Made by a program: the position numbers and the translations under genes
Shown: positions 1-9,216 of the stretch, in pieces
How positions within the stretch are numbered: the stretch's first letter is position 1
Layout: the number at the start of each line of letters is the position of its first letter
DNA from: an uncultured Rikenellaceae bacterium
GTDB taxonomy: Bacteria; Bacteroidota; Bacteroidia; Bacteroidales; Rikenellaceae
Length of the DNA: 64,000 nt
Direction: 5' to 3'
Assembly (NCBI GenBank): GCA_947040435.1
Contig: CAMRBL010000002.1
Coordinates: 23,778-87,777 of the forward strand
Notes under the pieces: model-generated
What the model was told of the DNA's origin: nothing
The model's input: only the letters and a program-made list of their open reading frames with translations
The model's database searches: none

Positions 1-60
1 TTTTTAGTTTTGAGTATGATGGAACTGCCTTTGGGGCTAAACTTTACAGCCTTTTATTAA

Positions 61-101
61 AAAATGGTGACTTAGTTTGCTCGAAACTAGGTCACCATTT
101 T
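61..101 (-). terminator. Rho-independent terminator downstream of the LTA synthase-like gene
   Basis: AAAATGGTGACTTAGTTT-gctcg-AAACTAGGTCACCATTTT, near-perfect 18-bp arms with A/T tracts, beyond the stop at 122. Confidence 0.75.
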
Positions 102-121
102 TTTTAAAGTATATATCGCTT

Positions 122-2098
122 TTACTCTTTAGACTCTACCTTGTACTCGCGTTTGCGCAGTGAGTTATAGTATTGTTGAATCACAGCTTTTAATAATCGC
201 TCATTAGCGGCAATTTCACCATTCTGTGTAGCGGAAATATCCTTCACCATAAGAGTATCACTCATTTGGAAAGCTCCTGTGATCTTGTCTGTTTGGTCAT
301 TGTATATTACCGATAGAGAGTCGCTATTAGCCACAAATGTACCTCGGTAGTTAAATACCATAGGTCTTCTACCTGGTTCATTAAATATATCTCTACCAAA
401 TGAGTAGTAAGGCTTCTCATTGCCAAGTAGACCAAGGAGTGTCGGCATGATATCCAATTGCTGGAACACACTATTATACTCTCCCGAGAGTGAGCCGTCA
501 GGCGTATAGAACGTAGTGACAATCTGTTGCTTTCCTCTTGGTGTTTTACTCTTGGCTGTGTATACCTCTGAAGATACATGGTCTGCAACAAAGATAAAAA
601 GTGTATTTTGAAACCACTCATCATTTGAGTACTTTTCAAAAAATTTACGCAATGACATATCTGTGTATGCAGCAGGTTGGTGGATCCTCGACTCACCCTT
701 TGGTAGTACTGATTTGTAGCGTTCAGGTACGTTAAATGGGTGGTGTGATGATATAGAGAATAGTGCACTCATAAATGGCTCTTTCGTCTGAGATAGTACT
801 TCGCCAGTATAGTCAAAAAACTCCTCATCCCATAGACCCCAATACCCATCATATGCATCCTCTCTTGTCTGGTTGTACTCATCCATAGAGTAGAGATTCT
901 CTATTCCTGCTGACTTAGCATAGGCTTCGAAGCCCATAGAGCCTCGAGGTGATCCACAAAAGAATGCAGTCTCGTAACCTAGATCTGTCATATACTTAGG
1001 TAGTTGTTTCCCTTCGCCTAAAGATGCAGGCATCAATACAAAAGGGGTCTTGAAAGAGGGAATAGAGCTGAGTACAGATGGAAGACCCTCAATTGATTTT
1101 GTCCCATTTGCATAACCACGCTTCATTACAAATCCACTCCTCATGAGAGAGTCCAAGAATGGAGTATATCCACCACCATCGGGATATATGTCGGGGTTTA
1201 GGTACCCTGATAACTCGGCACTAAAACTCTCAAGAACAAATATACAGATGTTTTTGCCCTTCATAGAGCCAAAATACTCTCGGTTAACTTGTGTTGTATC
1301 GACTTTGTGTATAGGTGTGAATATCTCATTCAGCTCCTCATCGCTGAAAAATTTTGTATCTATAAACTCATTGTTCCCCGTACTTCTAAATATAGAGAAG
1401 GGGTTGCTAAGAATCATTGTTGCTTTGGCAGATGAATTTGTATATGATAGTGCATTACTCAAAGTTATAGGTCGTGTGTATCTGCTGAGACTTCCGCCCC
1501 TTACAGCCCATATTGTTGCAGTAATTACGAGTGCCATTGTAGCGGTATGCACTATTAAGTATATCCACTTATTGTGAAGACGACTGCTGGGTGTTCCGCA
1601 CAGCTTCCAGCCATACCAGATCATCGAAACTAGAGCGATCCATAGGATGATAAGATACCAGTTCTCTACTGCAAATTGCCCTATAAGTAGAGCTGTATTG
1701 CTATTATCCGCAAAGAATATATCTCCAGATGTAAACCTAGATTGTGTATATCTAAAATATACAATGTCCGATAGATTCACCGCAATAACTAGTGCCGATA
1801 CAATTATAGTGTAGCTTTTGAGTATTGTCTGCCACCATCTCTGCTCTACAAAACGAAACGGGAGTACAGATAGTAGAATAAGTGCTCCAAAGGCGTAGAT
1901 TATTGATATAGTATCAAACTGTGTCGCCCCTTTTAGAAGTTGCCAAGCTTCACCATCCTCCATTGCTCCAACAATAGAGGAGTTATAGATGTAGAACGCT
2001 GCTCTGCATATAAAAAGAGCTACGTAGATTAGCCCAAGGCGTTTGAGTAGAATTAATATATTGCTACCCCAAATTGTTTTAAATATCTCTTTATTCAT
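122..2098 (-). CDS. LTA synthase-like sulfatase/phosphoglycerol transferase family membrane protein
   Basis: 658 aa; N-terminal TM segments followed by a sulfatase-like domain (KNICIFVLESFSAE, GYANGTKSIEGLPSVLSSIPS, FVADHVSSE). Confidence 0.9.
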   Translation of the reverse strand: MNKEIFKTIWGSNILILLKRLGLIYVALFICRAAFYIYNSSIVGAMEDGEAWQLLKGATQFDTISIIYAFGALILLSVLPFRFVEQRWWQTILKSYTIIVSALVIAVNLSDIVYFRYTQSRFTSGDIFFADNSNTALLIGQFAVENWYLIILWIALVSMIWYGWKLCGTPSSRLHNKWIYLIVHTATMALVITATIWAVRGGSLSRYTRPITLSNALSYTNSSAKATMILSNPFSIFRSTGNNEFIDTKFFSDEELNEIFTPIHKVDTTQVNREYFGSMKGKNICIFVLESFSAELSGYLNPDIYPDGGGYTPFLDSLMRSGFVMKRGYANGTKSIEGLPSVLSSIPSFKTPFVLMPASLGEGKQLPKYMTDLGYETAFFCGSPRGSMGFEAYAKSAGIENLYSMDEYNQTREDAYDGYWGLWDEEFFDYTGEVLSQTKEPFMSALFSISSHHPFNVPERYKSVLPKGESRIHQPAAYTDMSLRKFFEKYSNDEWFQNTLFIFVADHVSSEVYTAKSKTPRGKQQIVTTFYTPDGSLSGEYNSVFQQLDIMPTLLGLLGNEKPYYSFGRDIFNEPGRRPMVFNYRGTFVANSDSLSVIYNDQTDKITGAFQMSDTLMVKDISATQNGEIAANERLLKAVIQQYYNSLRKREYKVESKE

Positions 2099-2921
2099 AC
2101 TTTTTATTACTTCCTTTTATTATTATTTCTGGAGTGTGATATACTCTTGAATCCCTCGGAACACTCGCTGTAAGCCATACATTACCTCCAATTATAGTGT
2201 TCTTGCCAATTGTCGTTTCCCCTCCTAGTATCGTGCTTCCTGCATATATAATAACATCATCCTCTATTTTAGGGTGACGTCTTACTCCGCTTAGAGTTTT
2301 GTTAACAAATATTGCCCCTAGAGTAACTCCTTGGTAAATTTTTACTCTATTTCCGATAATTGTCGTCTCACCTATGACTATGCCAGTTCCGTGGTCAATA
2401 TATAGATTACTTCCTATTGTTGCTCCAGGGTGTATGTCAATGCCCGTTTGTGAGTGTGCGTATTCAGATATTATTCTCGGAAATACAGGTACATCCAACT
2501 TGTAAAGTACATTCGCAAATCGGTATATCATAACGGAATAGAATCCAGGATAACATAAAATAACCTCTTCTGCGCTATCTGAAGCAGGGTCATTAGATCT
2601 GTATATCTCTGCATCTTTTAATAGACGAGTGTATATTAATGGTATTTCGTTAAAAAAGTTATCAACAATATCATGGCAATTACAGCCATTTTCATCTTTT
2701 TTGCATAGTGGATATATGATTTTAAGCAGATGCTCTTGAAGAACTTCCCATCTTAATTCTGTCTCCTTTAGTGATAGAGGTTTCTTATCTCGTATCGGGA
2801 AAAGTGTAGCCACAAGAAGATCTATAAATGATCGTGATTCAATTGTTGATGGTACTTCCCGACAGAATGCTTGAGTCATCTTGTATAGTCTTGCGGGAAA
2901 ATTTTTTGTATTGAAGGTCAT
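2091..2921 (-). CDS. cysE: Serine O-acetyltransferase
   Basis: 276 aa; hexapeptide-repeat region GIDIHPGATIGSNLYIDHGTGIVIGETTIIGNRVKIYQGVTLGA typical of CysE; overlaps the downstream gene by 8 bp. Confidence 0.9.
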   Translation of the reverse strand: MTFNTKNFPARLYKMTQAFCREVPSTIESRSFIDLLVATLFPIRDKKPLSLKETELRWEVLQEHLLKIIYPLCKKDENGCNCHDIVDNFFNEIPLIYTRLLKDAEIYRSNDPASDSAEEVILCYPGFYSVMIYRFANVLYKLDVPVFPRIISEYAHSQTGIDIHPGATIGSNLYIDHGTGIVIGETTIIGNRVKIYQGVTLGAIFVNKTLSGVRRHPKIEDDVIIYAGSTILGGETTIGKNTIIGGNVWLTASVPRDSRVYHTPEIIIKGSNKKYE

Positions 2922-2956
2922 AAACTACCTATTGATATAGTATTAAGTCAAATATA

Positions 2957-2991
2957 CGAAGAGAGCCATCCTGCATGGGCAGCTCTCTTCG
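2957..2991 (-). terminator. Terminator hairpin downstream of the DUF4837 gene
   Basis: CGAAGAGAGC ... GCTCTCTTCG perfect 10-bp arms. Confidence 0.6.
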
Positions 2992-3010
2992 AGAAAATTG
3001 TTAAATAAAT

Positions 3011-4039
3011 TTATTCTGCTTTAGTTGAGTCTGCCGACGTTGCTTGCTTTTTTGTTGTGTCAGGAAACTTAACTGTATATATTAGATTCTCTAATTGTCT
3101 CATGAAATTTCTTTTCCCTTTGTCGGGAGAGTATACATAACAGTCAATACATACAACTCTTTGATTTTGTTTGTCTATTGTAGAGTAGCTTACGAATGGT
3201 CCTCCCATAAAATCCTTGGTTACTTCCCAAAATCCACGAACTTCAGCCCAAGCTCTGTTGTTGATCTTCTGGTACTTAATATCTGGTTCAATATCTGCAG
3301 TTGTCATATGTGTCCCATCATTTTGCCCCGGTATTAAAGTTGTGAATTTATTGCGCTTGTCAACTATGTTATTAAGCTTGAAAACATCTATTCCTGTGTA
3401 TGGGTACTCGTAGATGATTATACCTAAGCTACTTAATGGATATTCGTTTGTTATCCACATAAATCCATCGGCTTCTTTACGTATATCAAATCCTTGAGGT
3501 ATTTTCATTGAGAAGTCAAATTTTGCTTGAATTTCTTTGTGTAGTTGAGATACATAGTGACGTTCGTTTGTCTCTATCGCTCTATCTCTCTCGGCCATCA
3601 TAAATACGTGTAGTAGTTGTTTGCGGTTTTCCCACAAATAACTTGCCAGTGATGACTCATTTGCAGCGGATACACTCACAATGATTTGCGGCTCTGCATA
3701 GACATTATATTGAACACTCATTGAGGGCTTAGTGTACTTATCTCCAGTGTTAACAATAAGTTGATTTCTGTGGCGAGGTACAAGGTTTGTATATGCAACA
3801 GGGTTTATTCTTAGAAGGTCAAAGTGTGGCTCAGTTTGATTCAACATAGCTATTGGAGCTCCTAGAATTAATTTTAAAGTGTCACCAAGTCCACTCTCCC
3901 ATTTAGGTTGAGAGCACACAACAAACATCTCATATAGAGCACCTTGTGAATCAGGTTTGGTTTTAACCACTTGATCTTTACACGAGTGTATAGATAGTAT
4001 TGATAGGATAGCGATTAGAAATTGGAATATCTTTTTCAT
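3011..4039 (-). CDS. DUF4837 family lipoprotein
   Basis: 342 aa; lipobox-like N-terminus (MKKIFQFLIAILSILSIHSCKD); overall pattern of the Bacteroidetes DUF4837 family. Confidence 0.75.
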   Translation of the reverse strand: MKKIFQFLIAILSILSIHSCKDQVVKTKPDSQGALYEMFVVCSQPKWESGLGDTLKLILGAPIAMLNQTEPHFDLLRINPVAYTNLVPRHRNQLIVNTGDKYTKPSMSVQYNVYAEPQIIVSVSAANESSLASYLWENRKQLLHVFMMAERDRAIETNERHYVSQLHKEIQAKFDFSMKIPQGFDIRKEADGFMWITNEYPLSSLGIIIYEYPYTGIDVFKLNNIVDKRNKFTTLIPGQNDGTHMTTADIEPDIKYQKINNRAWAEVRGFWEVTKDFMGGPFVSYSTIDKQNQRVVCIDCYVYSPDKGKRNFMRQLENLIYTVKFPDTTKKQATSADSTKAE

Positions 4040-4300
4040 AATAATATATTTTAGTAGTTGATTTTATTAGCATGGATATGCAAATGTATTATTTTTATTC
4101 AAAAAAAGCAGTCTATTTGCCCGATTATTTTTCGATAAAATTGGTGTGTAAATGAAATTTGTATGAAAATAAAAGAAACACATCTCTCCTATGGCTGAGT
4201 AATTCATATTTTTGACTACATTTGTTTGATATGCAGAGTATTAATTTTGATAATTCTCTGAATTAGATTTACTTTGCACCTTAATCTGTTATTGGACGTT

Positions 4301-4909
4301 ATGAGATTTACACCACCAAAATTTTTAAAGCGTCTTATGCCATCCTTGATTTGGAGTATGGAGGGTGAAGATGATGTGTTCCTTACATTTGATGATGGAC
4401 CTACGCCAGGTATTACGGAGTGGATATTGGATGCGTTATCGAAACATAATGCTAAAGCAACTTTTTTCTGTTTGGGCAAGAATGTAGAGCAATATCCTGA
4501 TCTATATCAGATGATATTGGATGGAGGTCATAAGGTTGGGAATCACACTTATAGTCATCAAAAGGGTTGGTCTATGAGTGTGGAGAGATATATTGAAGAT
4601 GTTGATTTTGCTAACCAATATATTCACTCTGATCTTTTTCGTCCACCGTATGGACGTATAAAACCTGCGCAAGCAAGAATGCTAAGTGAAAGATATAGCC
4701 TGATTATGTGGGATGTGTTGAGTCAGGATTATAGTAATTTGATATCACCTCGTACTTGTCTTCGTAATGTGACAAAACACGTTCAACCTGGATCTATTGT
4801 CGTATTTCATGACTCTCTAAAGTCTTTTAGAAATTTGAAATATGCACTCCCTCGCTCCTTGGATCATATTCATAAGATGGGGTGGAGTTGCTCGATACTT
4901 GAACCTTAA
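4301..4909 (+). CDS. Polysaccharide deacetylase family protein (NodB homology)
   Basis: TFDDGPTPGITEWILDAL, ATFFCLGKNVE, GHKVGNHTYSH and RPPYGR motifs. ATG at 4301 preferred over the TTG at 4274 used in the ORF track. Confidence 0.9.
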   Translation: MRFTPPKFLKRLMPSLIWSMEGEDDVFLTFDDGPTPGITEWILDALSKHNAKATFFCLGKNVEQYPDLYQMILDGGHKVGNHTYSHQKGWSMSVERYIEDVDFANQYIHSDLFRPPYGRIKPAQARMLSERYSLIMWDVLSQDYSNLISPRTCLRNVTKHVQPGSIVVFHDSLKSFRNLKYALPRSLDHIHKMGWSCSILEP

Positions 4910-4961
4910 ATATCCTAAACACTTTGAGAGGAGTGTAGTTGTAACGTAAGTTCTGAAAACT

Positions 4962-5516
4962 ATGAAAATTATTATTGCTGTAACTGGAGCTAGTGGATCT
5001 GTATATGCGAGACAACTAGTGGAAAGTATATTAAAAAATAAAGAGGTCAAGGAGGTTGCTTTAATCGTAAGTAGATGTGGCGATGAGGTGATGAAATATG
5101 AAGAGAATGAGATCGCTATGGATGATCCTCGCATCACAAAATACGATAATAATGATATGTTCTCCCCCGTTGCCTCTGGATCTGCGGGATACGACGCAAT
5201 GGTTGTAACTCCATGCTCTATGGGGACGTTGAGCCGTATTGCTATGGGAACTTCAAGTGATCTACTCTCACGTGCTGCGGATGTGATGCTTAAAGAGAGA
5301 CGTCGTTTAATATTAGTAACACGAGAGACGCCATTAAGTATGATACATCTGCGTAACATGCTTTCTGTAACCGAGAGTGGTGCAGTCGTTCTGCCCGCTT
5401 CACCATCGTTTTATAGCCACCCAAAGAGTATTGAAGAGGTTTGTATGACGGTTACAGAGAGAGTTATACAATTATTGGGTATCGAAGCACCACATTTTAA
5501 TTGGGGACATAGATAA
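4962..5516 (+). CDS. ubiX: UbiX family flavin prenyltransferase
   Basis: 184 aa; IIIAVTGASGSVYARQLVE, VVTPCSMGTLSRIAMGTSSDLLSRAADVMLKERRRLILVTRETPLS. Confidence 0.93.
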   Translation: MKIIIAVTGASGSVYARQLVESILKNKEVKEVALIVSRCGDEVMKYEENEIAMDDPRITKYDNNDMFSPVASGSAGYDAMVVTPCSMGTLSRIAMGTSSDLLSRAADVMLKERRRLILVTRETPLSMIHLRNMLSVTESGAVVLPASPSFYSHPKSIEEVCMTVTERVIQLLGIEAPHFNWGHR

Positions 5517-5571
5517 TTATGTCTACTGTGGGGGCGTAGACAATGGAGATTAAATTAAGATGTAATTTTTC

Positions 5572-5595
5572 TTGTTGATATTTTTATTACCTTTG
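5572..5595 (+). promoter_or_regulatory. Bacteroidetes-type promoter for efp
   Basis: TTGTTGATATTTTTATTACCTTTG: TTG (-33) and TAccTTTG (-7) with suitable spacing, about 50 bp before the efp ATG. Confidence 0.6.
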
Positions 5596-5643
5596 TAAAT
5601 GTATTAAGATTATTGAAATTAATTAAACAAAAATATACTACTA

Positions 5644-6210
5644 ATGGCAACTACTGCAGACATTAAAAATGGAATGTGTATTGAGTATAATGGTAAAACA
5701 TTCTCAATCGTTGAATTCCAACACGTTAAGCCAGGTAAAGGACCTGCTTTTGTAAGAACAAAGTTAAAAAACTTAGAAAATGGTCGTGTTATAGATAACA
5801 CATTTACAGCGGGAGAGAAGATCGAACTTGTACGTGTGGAGCGTCGTCCATATCAGTTCTTATATGATGATGATATGGGTAGCAACTTTATGCATACAGA
5901 GACTTTTGAACAAATTGTGATTCAAAAAGATCTTATTCATAATGCAGATCTTATGGGCGAAGGTCAGGTTGTGGAAGTTATGTTCCACACAGAGAAAGAT
6001 GTTGTATTATCTGCGGAACTTCCAGCAGTGGTTGATATGGAAGTTGAGTATACTGAGCCAGGAATCAAAGGTGATACTGCATCGACAAACTCTTTGAAGC
6101 CTGCAACTATGAATACTGGAGCAATAGTTCGTGTTCCTCTATTTATTAAGACGGGAGAGAAGATTCGTGTTGATACTCGTAACCGTGAGTATTATGAGAG
6201 AATAAAGTAG
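5644..6210 (+). CDS. efp: Translation elongation factor P
   Basis: 188 aa; [41 protein letters not shown] and C-terminal [13 protein letters not shown]. Confidence 0.97.
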   Translation: MATTADIKNGMCIEYNGKTFSIVEFQHVKPGKGPAFVRTKLKNLENGRVIDNTFTAGEKIELVRVERRPYQFLYDDDMGSNFMHTETFEQIVIQKDLIHNADLMGEGQVVEVMFHTEKDVVLSAELPAVVDMEVEYTEPGIKGDTASTNSLKPATMNTGAIVRVPLFIKTGEKIRVDTRNREYYERIK

Positions 6211-6231
6211 GTTATACTTTATATATAATAA

Positions 6232-6269
6232 AAAAGAGGTCGTTCTAATTGTTTAGAACGACCTCTTTT
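6232..6269. terminator. Bidirectional terminator between efp and the ferredoxin gene
   Basis: AAAAGAGGTCGTTCTA-attgtt-TAGAACGACCTCTTTT between convergent genes. Confidence 0.85.
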
Positions 6270-6283
6270 ATTTTGAATCTCAA

Positions 6284-6451
6284 TTAAGCTTGAGTGATTG
6301 CTTCTGTTGGGCAAGCACCCGCACAAGAACCACAATCAGTACAAACTTCAGGGTCAATCATATAAATATCTCCTGCTGAGATAGCCTCTACTGGGCACTC
6401 ATCGATACATGTACCACAAGCGATACAGTCGTCATTAATAATATAAGCCAT
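6284..6451 (-). CDS. 2[4Fe-4S] ferredoxin (absent from supplied ORF track)
   Basis: Reading the reverse strand from ATG 6451 gives MAYIINDDCIACGTCIDECPVEAISAGDIYMIDPEVCTDCGSCAGACPTEAITQA*, 55 aa with two CxxCxxCxxxCP clusters. Confidence 0.95.
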   Translation of the reverse strand: MAYIINDDCIACGTCIDECPVEAISAGDIYMIDPEVCTDCGSCAGACPTEAITQA

Positions 6452-6486
6452 TTTCTTTTAATATTAGTTGTTAAACATATGCACTA

Positions 6487-6514
6487 CAAAAGTATTAAAC
6501 TTTTTCTAATTCAA
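6487..6514 (-). promoter_or_regulatory. Promoter of the ferredoxin gene
   Basis: Reverse strand TACTTTTG (6494-6487) with an upstream TTG at 6514-6512, about 17 bp spacer. Confidence 0.5.
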
Positions 6515-6584
6515 AAATAAATTGTATTATAAACTGATAAAAAAATTATCAGCTTTATTGAAAAATACATTATTTTATCCTAGA

Positions 6585-7856
6585 TTACTTTATAGTATCA
6601 AATCTAGTGTATGGTACTAATACTTCTGGAATCTTAATTCCATCAGGAGTCTGGTTGTTCTCTAATAGCGCAGCTACAATTCTTGGTAGAGCTAAAGAAC
6701 TACCATTCAATGTGTGTGCTAATTGTGTCTTCTTGTTCGCATCCTTATATCTAAGCTTTAATCTATTTGCTTGGAAAGATTCAAAATTAGATACCGAAGA
6801 TACCTCTAACCACATCTTCTGTGCAGCAGAATATACCTCAAAGTCATATGTAATAGCTGACGTAAAACTCATGTCTCCACTACATAGGCGAAGGATTCTG
6901 TATGGTAGACCCAAGCTCTTTATTAACGCTTCAACGTGTGCAACCATTCCATCTAGTGCTGCGTATGAGTTATCTGGGTGAGAAATCTGTACGATTTCAA
7001 CCTTGTCGAATTGGTGAAGTCTATTCAACCCTCTTACATCCTTACCATAAGATCCAGCCTCACGTCTGAAACATGGAGTGTAGGCAGTAAGTTTGATTGG
7101 AAAATCTTTCTCTTCAACAATTACATCTCTATATATATTAGTAATAGGAACCTCTGCTGTTGGAATTAAGTAGAAATTGTCTTGTGTAGCGTGATACATC
7201 TGACCCTCTTTGTCTGGAAGTTGTCCTGTTCCAAAACCCGACGCTTCGTTAACCATAATTGGAGGCATAACCTCAGTGTAGCCACCTGCAATATTGTGAT
7301 CTAAAAAGTAGGTAATAAGTGCACGTTGTAGTGCTGCTCCTTGACCCTTGTAGACAGGAAAACCTGCGCCAGTTAATTTCACTCCTAGCTCAAAATCTAT
7401 GATGTCATACTTTTTTGTTAACTCCCAATGTGGAAGTGCACTATCATCTAATTGAGGGATATTATCCGTCTCTTTTAGAATTATATTATCCTTTGCGCTA
7501 TTTCCTTTAGGAACTATTGCTGCTGGAAAGTTAGGCAATAATACAATCTCTGCATTAAGAGCTTCAACTACACTCTTTAGATCTTCGTCCAAAGATTTAG
7601 ATTGCTCTTTTAGCTCCGCTGTACGTGCCTTTAAAACATCCGCTTCATCTCTCTTACCCTGCGCATATAGACCACCGATACTCTTGGCGATAGAATTCTG
7701 CTCAGCTAGAAGTGCTTCTGCTTCAGCTTGAATGGCTTTACGTTTGTCATCAAGAGTTTCAATTCTTTCAATTGCTGCAACAGCATCAACACCTTTGATT
7801 GAAAGGCGCTCTATTGCAAACTCTTTATTATCCCTTATCTGCTTTAAAGTTAACAT
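6585..7856 (-). CDS. serS: Seryl-tRNA synthetase
   Basis: 423 aa; MLTLKQIRDNKEFAIERLSIKG; class II motifs CFRREAGSYGKDVRGLNRLHQFDKVEIV and NGSSLALPRIVAALLEN. Confidence 0.97.
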   Translation of the reverse strand: MLTLKQIRDNKEFAIERLSIKGVDAVAAIERIETLDDKRKAIQAEAEALLAEQNSIAKSIGGLYAQGKRDEADVLKARTAELKEQSKSLDEDLKSVVEALNAEIVLLPNFPAAIVPKGNSAKDNIILKETDNIPQLDDSALPHWELTKKYDIIDFELGVKLTGAGFPVYKGQGAALQRALITYFLDHNIAGGYTEVMPPIMVNEASGFGTGQLPDKEGQMYHATQDNFYLIPTAEVPITNIYRDVIVEEKDFPIKLTAYTPCFRREAGSYGKDVRGLNRLHQFDKVEIVQISHPDNSYAALDGMVAHVEALIKSLGLPYRILRLCSGDMSFTSAITYDFEVYSAAQKMWLEVSSVSNFESFQANRLKLRYKDANKKTQLAHTLNGSSLALPRIVAALLENNQTPDGIKIPEVLVPYTRFDTIK

Positions 7857-7895
7857 CTTATATTTTTAATATTTAAATTATAATCAACTATACTA

Positions 7896-7903
7896 CAAAG
7901 GTA
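7896..7903 (-). promoter_or_regulatory. -7 box of the serS promoter
   Basis: Reverse strand TACCTTTG about 40 bp upstream of the serS ATG. Confidence 0.5.
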
Positions 7904-7965
7904 TTATTTTTTTTGTTAGGTTGTTCCAATACTTAGAAAAATTAAGAGGGAGTATTGTCTAATGA

Positions 7966-8021
7966 AGTTGCCCTACTCGGGTGGAACTGCGATCATGCAG
8001 CTCCACCCGAGTAGGGCAACT
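7966..8021 (-). terminator. GC-rich nested hairpin / probable terminator after ddh (family-2 repeat copy)
   Basis: AGTTGCCCTACTCGGGTGGA and TCCACCCGAGTAGGGCAACT, perfect 20-bp arms; the loop contains CTGCgatcatGCAG. Confidence 0.7.
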
Positions 8022-8040
8022 CTATATAATATAGTTTGTA

Positions 8041-8937
8041 TTACACTAGATGCTTAATAAGCTCCTCTCTATCTCCTTGTAGGAAGTCGATCAATGGAAC
8101 TTCAATCATTGTGTAGCACCCTGGCAATTGCATCATTGTTGCTCTTGCTGAAGAGATCAAGATCTGCGCTGTAAGAGCTGGATTGTTAATCTTCATATTG
8201 AACTCAAATAGTTGATTTTGAGTCGTTCCAGATACACCTTTTCTCACCATGTTCACACCATGTCCCATATCTAAAAGATCGTCAACACATTGAACTTGCA
8301 TTACGTGAGTGTCATCATTCACAAAATACTCATCAGTTTTGATTGCGTTAGCAACTGTATTGAAATCAGAACCCTCTTTCAACTCAATGTAAACCATTCT
8401 TCTGTGGATACTTGTTCCTGTTGGTATAGTCATTGACAACGCAGCTTCAACACCATCAATCGCTTTAACAGCAACTGTGTGTCCCATGCTCATACCTGGT
8501 CCAAAGTTAGTATATGTGATACCCTTTGGAGCACAAGCCTCAAGAAGAGCTCTAACAACAGAGTCACTTCCTGGATCCCATCCTGCTGACATGATAGATA
8601 CTGCGCCACTCTCTTTAGCAACTTTACCCATGTTCTGGCGTAGTGTTACTACTTGTGAGTGAATATCAAAACTATCAACAGTGTTGATACCTTTTGCAAG
8701 GATCTCAACTGCGAAACTCTCTACACTACGACTTGGTGTGCAAAGAATCGCAACATCAACATCTGTTAAATCATCAATGCTAGTTACAACGCTATACTTA
8801 GCTAACTCCTCAGGGATATTAGTTGCGTCACGACGTACAATTCCTGCTACTTCAAAATCGCTTGCTGCTTCAATAGCGTTAAGTACATATTGACCAATGT
8901 TACCATACCCAACGATGGCTGCTCTAATCTTATTCAT
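8041..8937 (-). CDS. ddh: meso-diaminopimelate D-dehydrogenase
   Basis: 298 aa; RAAIVGYGNIGQYVLNAIEAASDFEVAGIVRRDA, SAGWDPGSDSVVRALLEACAPKGITYTNFGPGMSMGHTVAVK. Confidence 0.95.
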   Translation of the reverse strand: MNKIRAAIVGYGNIGQYVLNAIEAASDFEVAGIVRRDATNIPEELAKYSVVTSIDDLTDVDVAILCTPSRSVESFAVEILAKGINTVDSFDIHSQVVTLRQNMGKVAKESGAVSIMSAGWDPGSDSVVRALLEACAPKGITYTNFGPGMSMGHTVAVKAIDGVEAALSMTIPTGTSIHRRMVYIELKEGSDFNTVANAIKTDEYFVNDDTHVMQVQCVDDLLDMGHGVNMVRKGVSGTTQNQLFEFNMKINNPALTAQILISSARATMMQLPGCYTMIEVPLIDFLQGDREELIKHLV

Positions 8938-9064
8938 ATTAATTATATTTTAATTTAGTTTTATTTTTAACGTTTATATTTAAATTGTGTTAAAAAAACA
9001 CGTTTGTGTGATAAAAAACACATTTACGTTGCTAAATTAACATTAATTTTCACAAACTCAAATA

Positions 9065-9206
9065 GGAAAATGAAGTTTTCAAAAAAGTTTAATGAATTTT
9101 TACAAAAAATATCGCCGAAGGCTGTTCCGTTAGACTAGACTACGAACTGCCTTCGGCGAAAAACTTTATAAAGTTTTATCAAATTTCATTGAAAACTTCG
9201 TTTTCT
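9065..9206. repeat. Family-1 palindromic repeat, complete copy
   Basis: Left arm GAAAATGAAGTTTTCAAAAAAGTTTAATGAATTTTTACAAAAAATATCGCCGAAGGCTGTTC; right arm reversed AGAAAACGAAGTTTTCAATGAAATTTGATAAAACTTTATAAAGTTTTTCGCCGAAGGCAGTTCGTAGTCTAG. Confidence 0.85.
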
Positions 9207-9216
9207 GAGAGATATA

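Noticed and set aside
307-768. 153-aa reverse-strand ORF within the LTA synthase-like gene
   Set aside because: Out of frame within a strong CDS on the same strand; low-complexity shadow ORF with no family signature.
4274-4300. ORF-track start of the polysaccharide deacetylase at a TTG
   Set aside because: The TTG lies inside a TTACTTTG promoter-like box; ATG at 4301 begins the conserved MRFTPPKFLKR sequence.
4817-5359. 180-aa reverse-strand ORF antisense to ubiX
   Set aside because: Shadow of a well supported UbiX gene; composition is typical of antisense translation.
5520-5542. TGTCTAC...GTAGACA hairpin after ubiX
   Set aside because: Only 7-bp arms and no T-tract; too weak to call a terminator.
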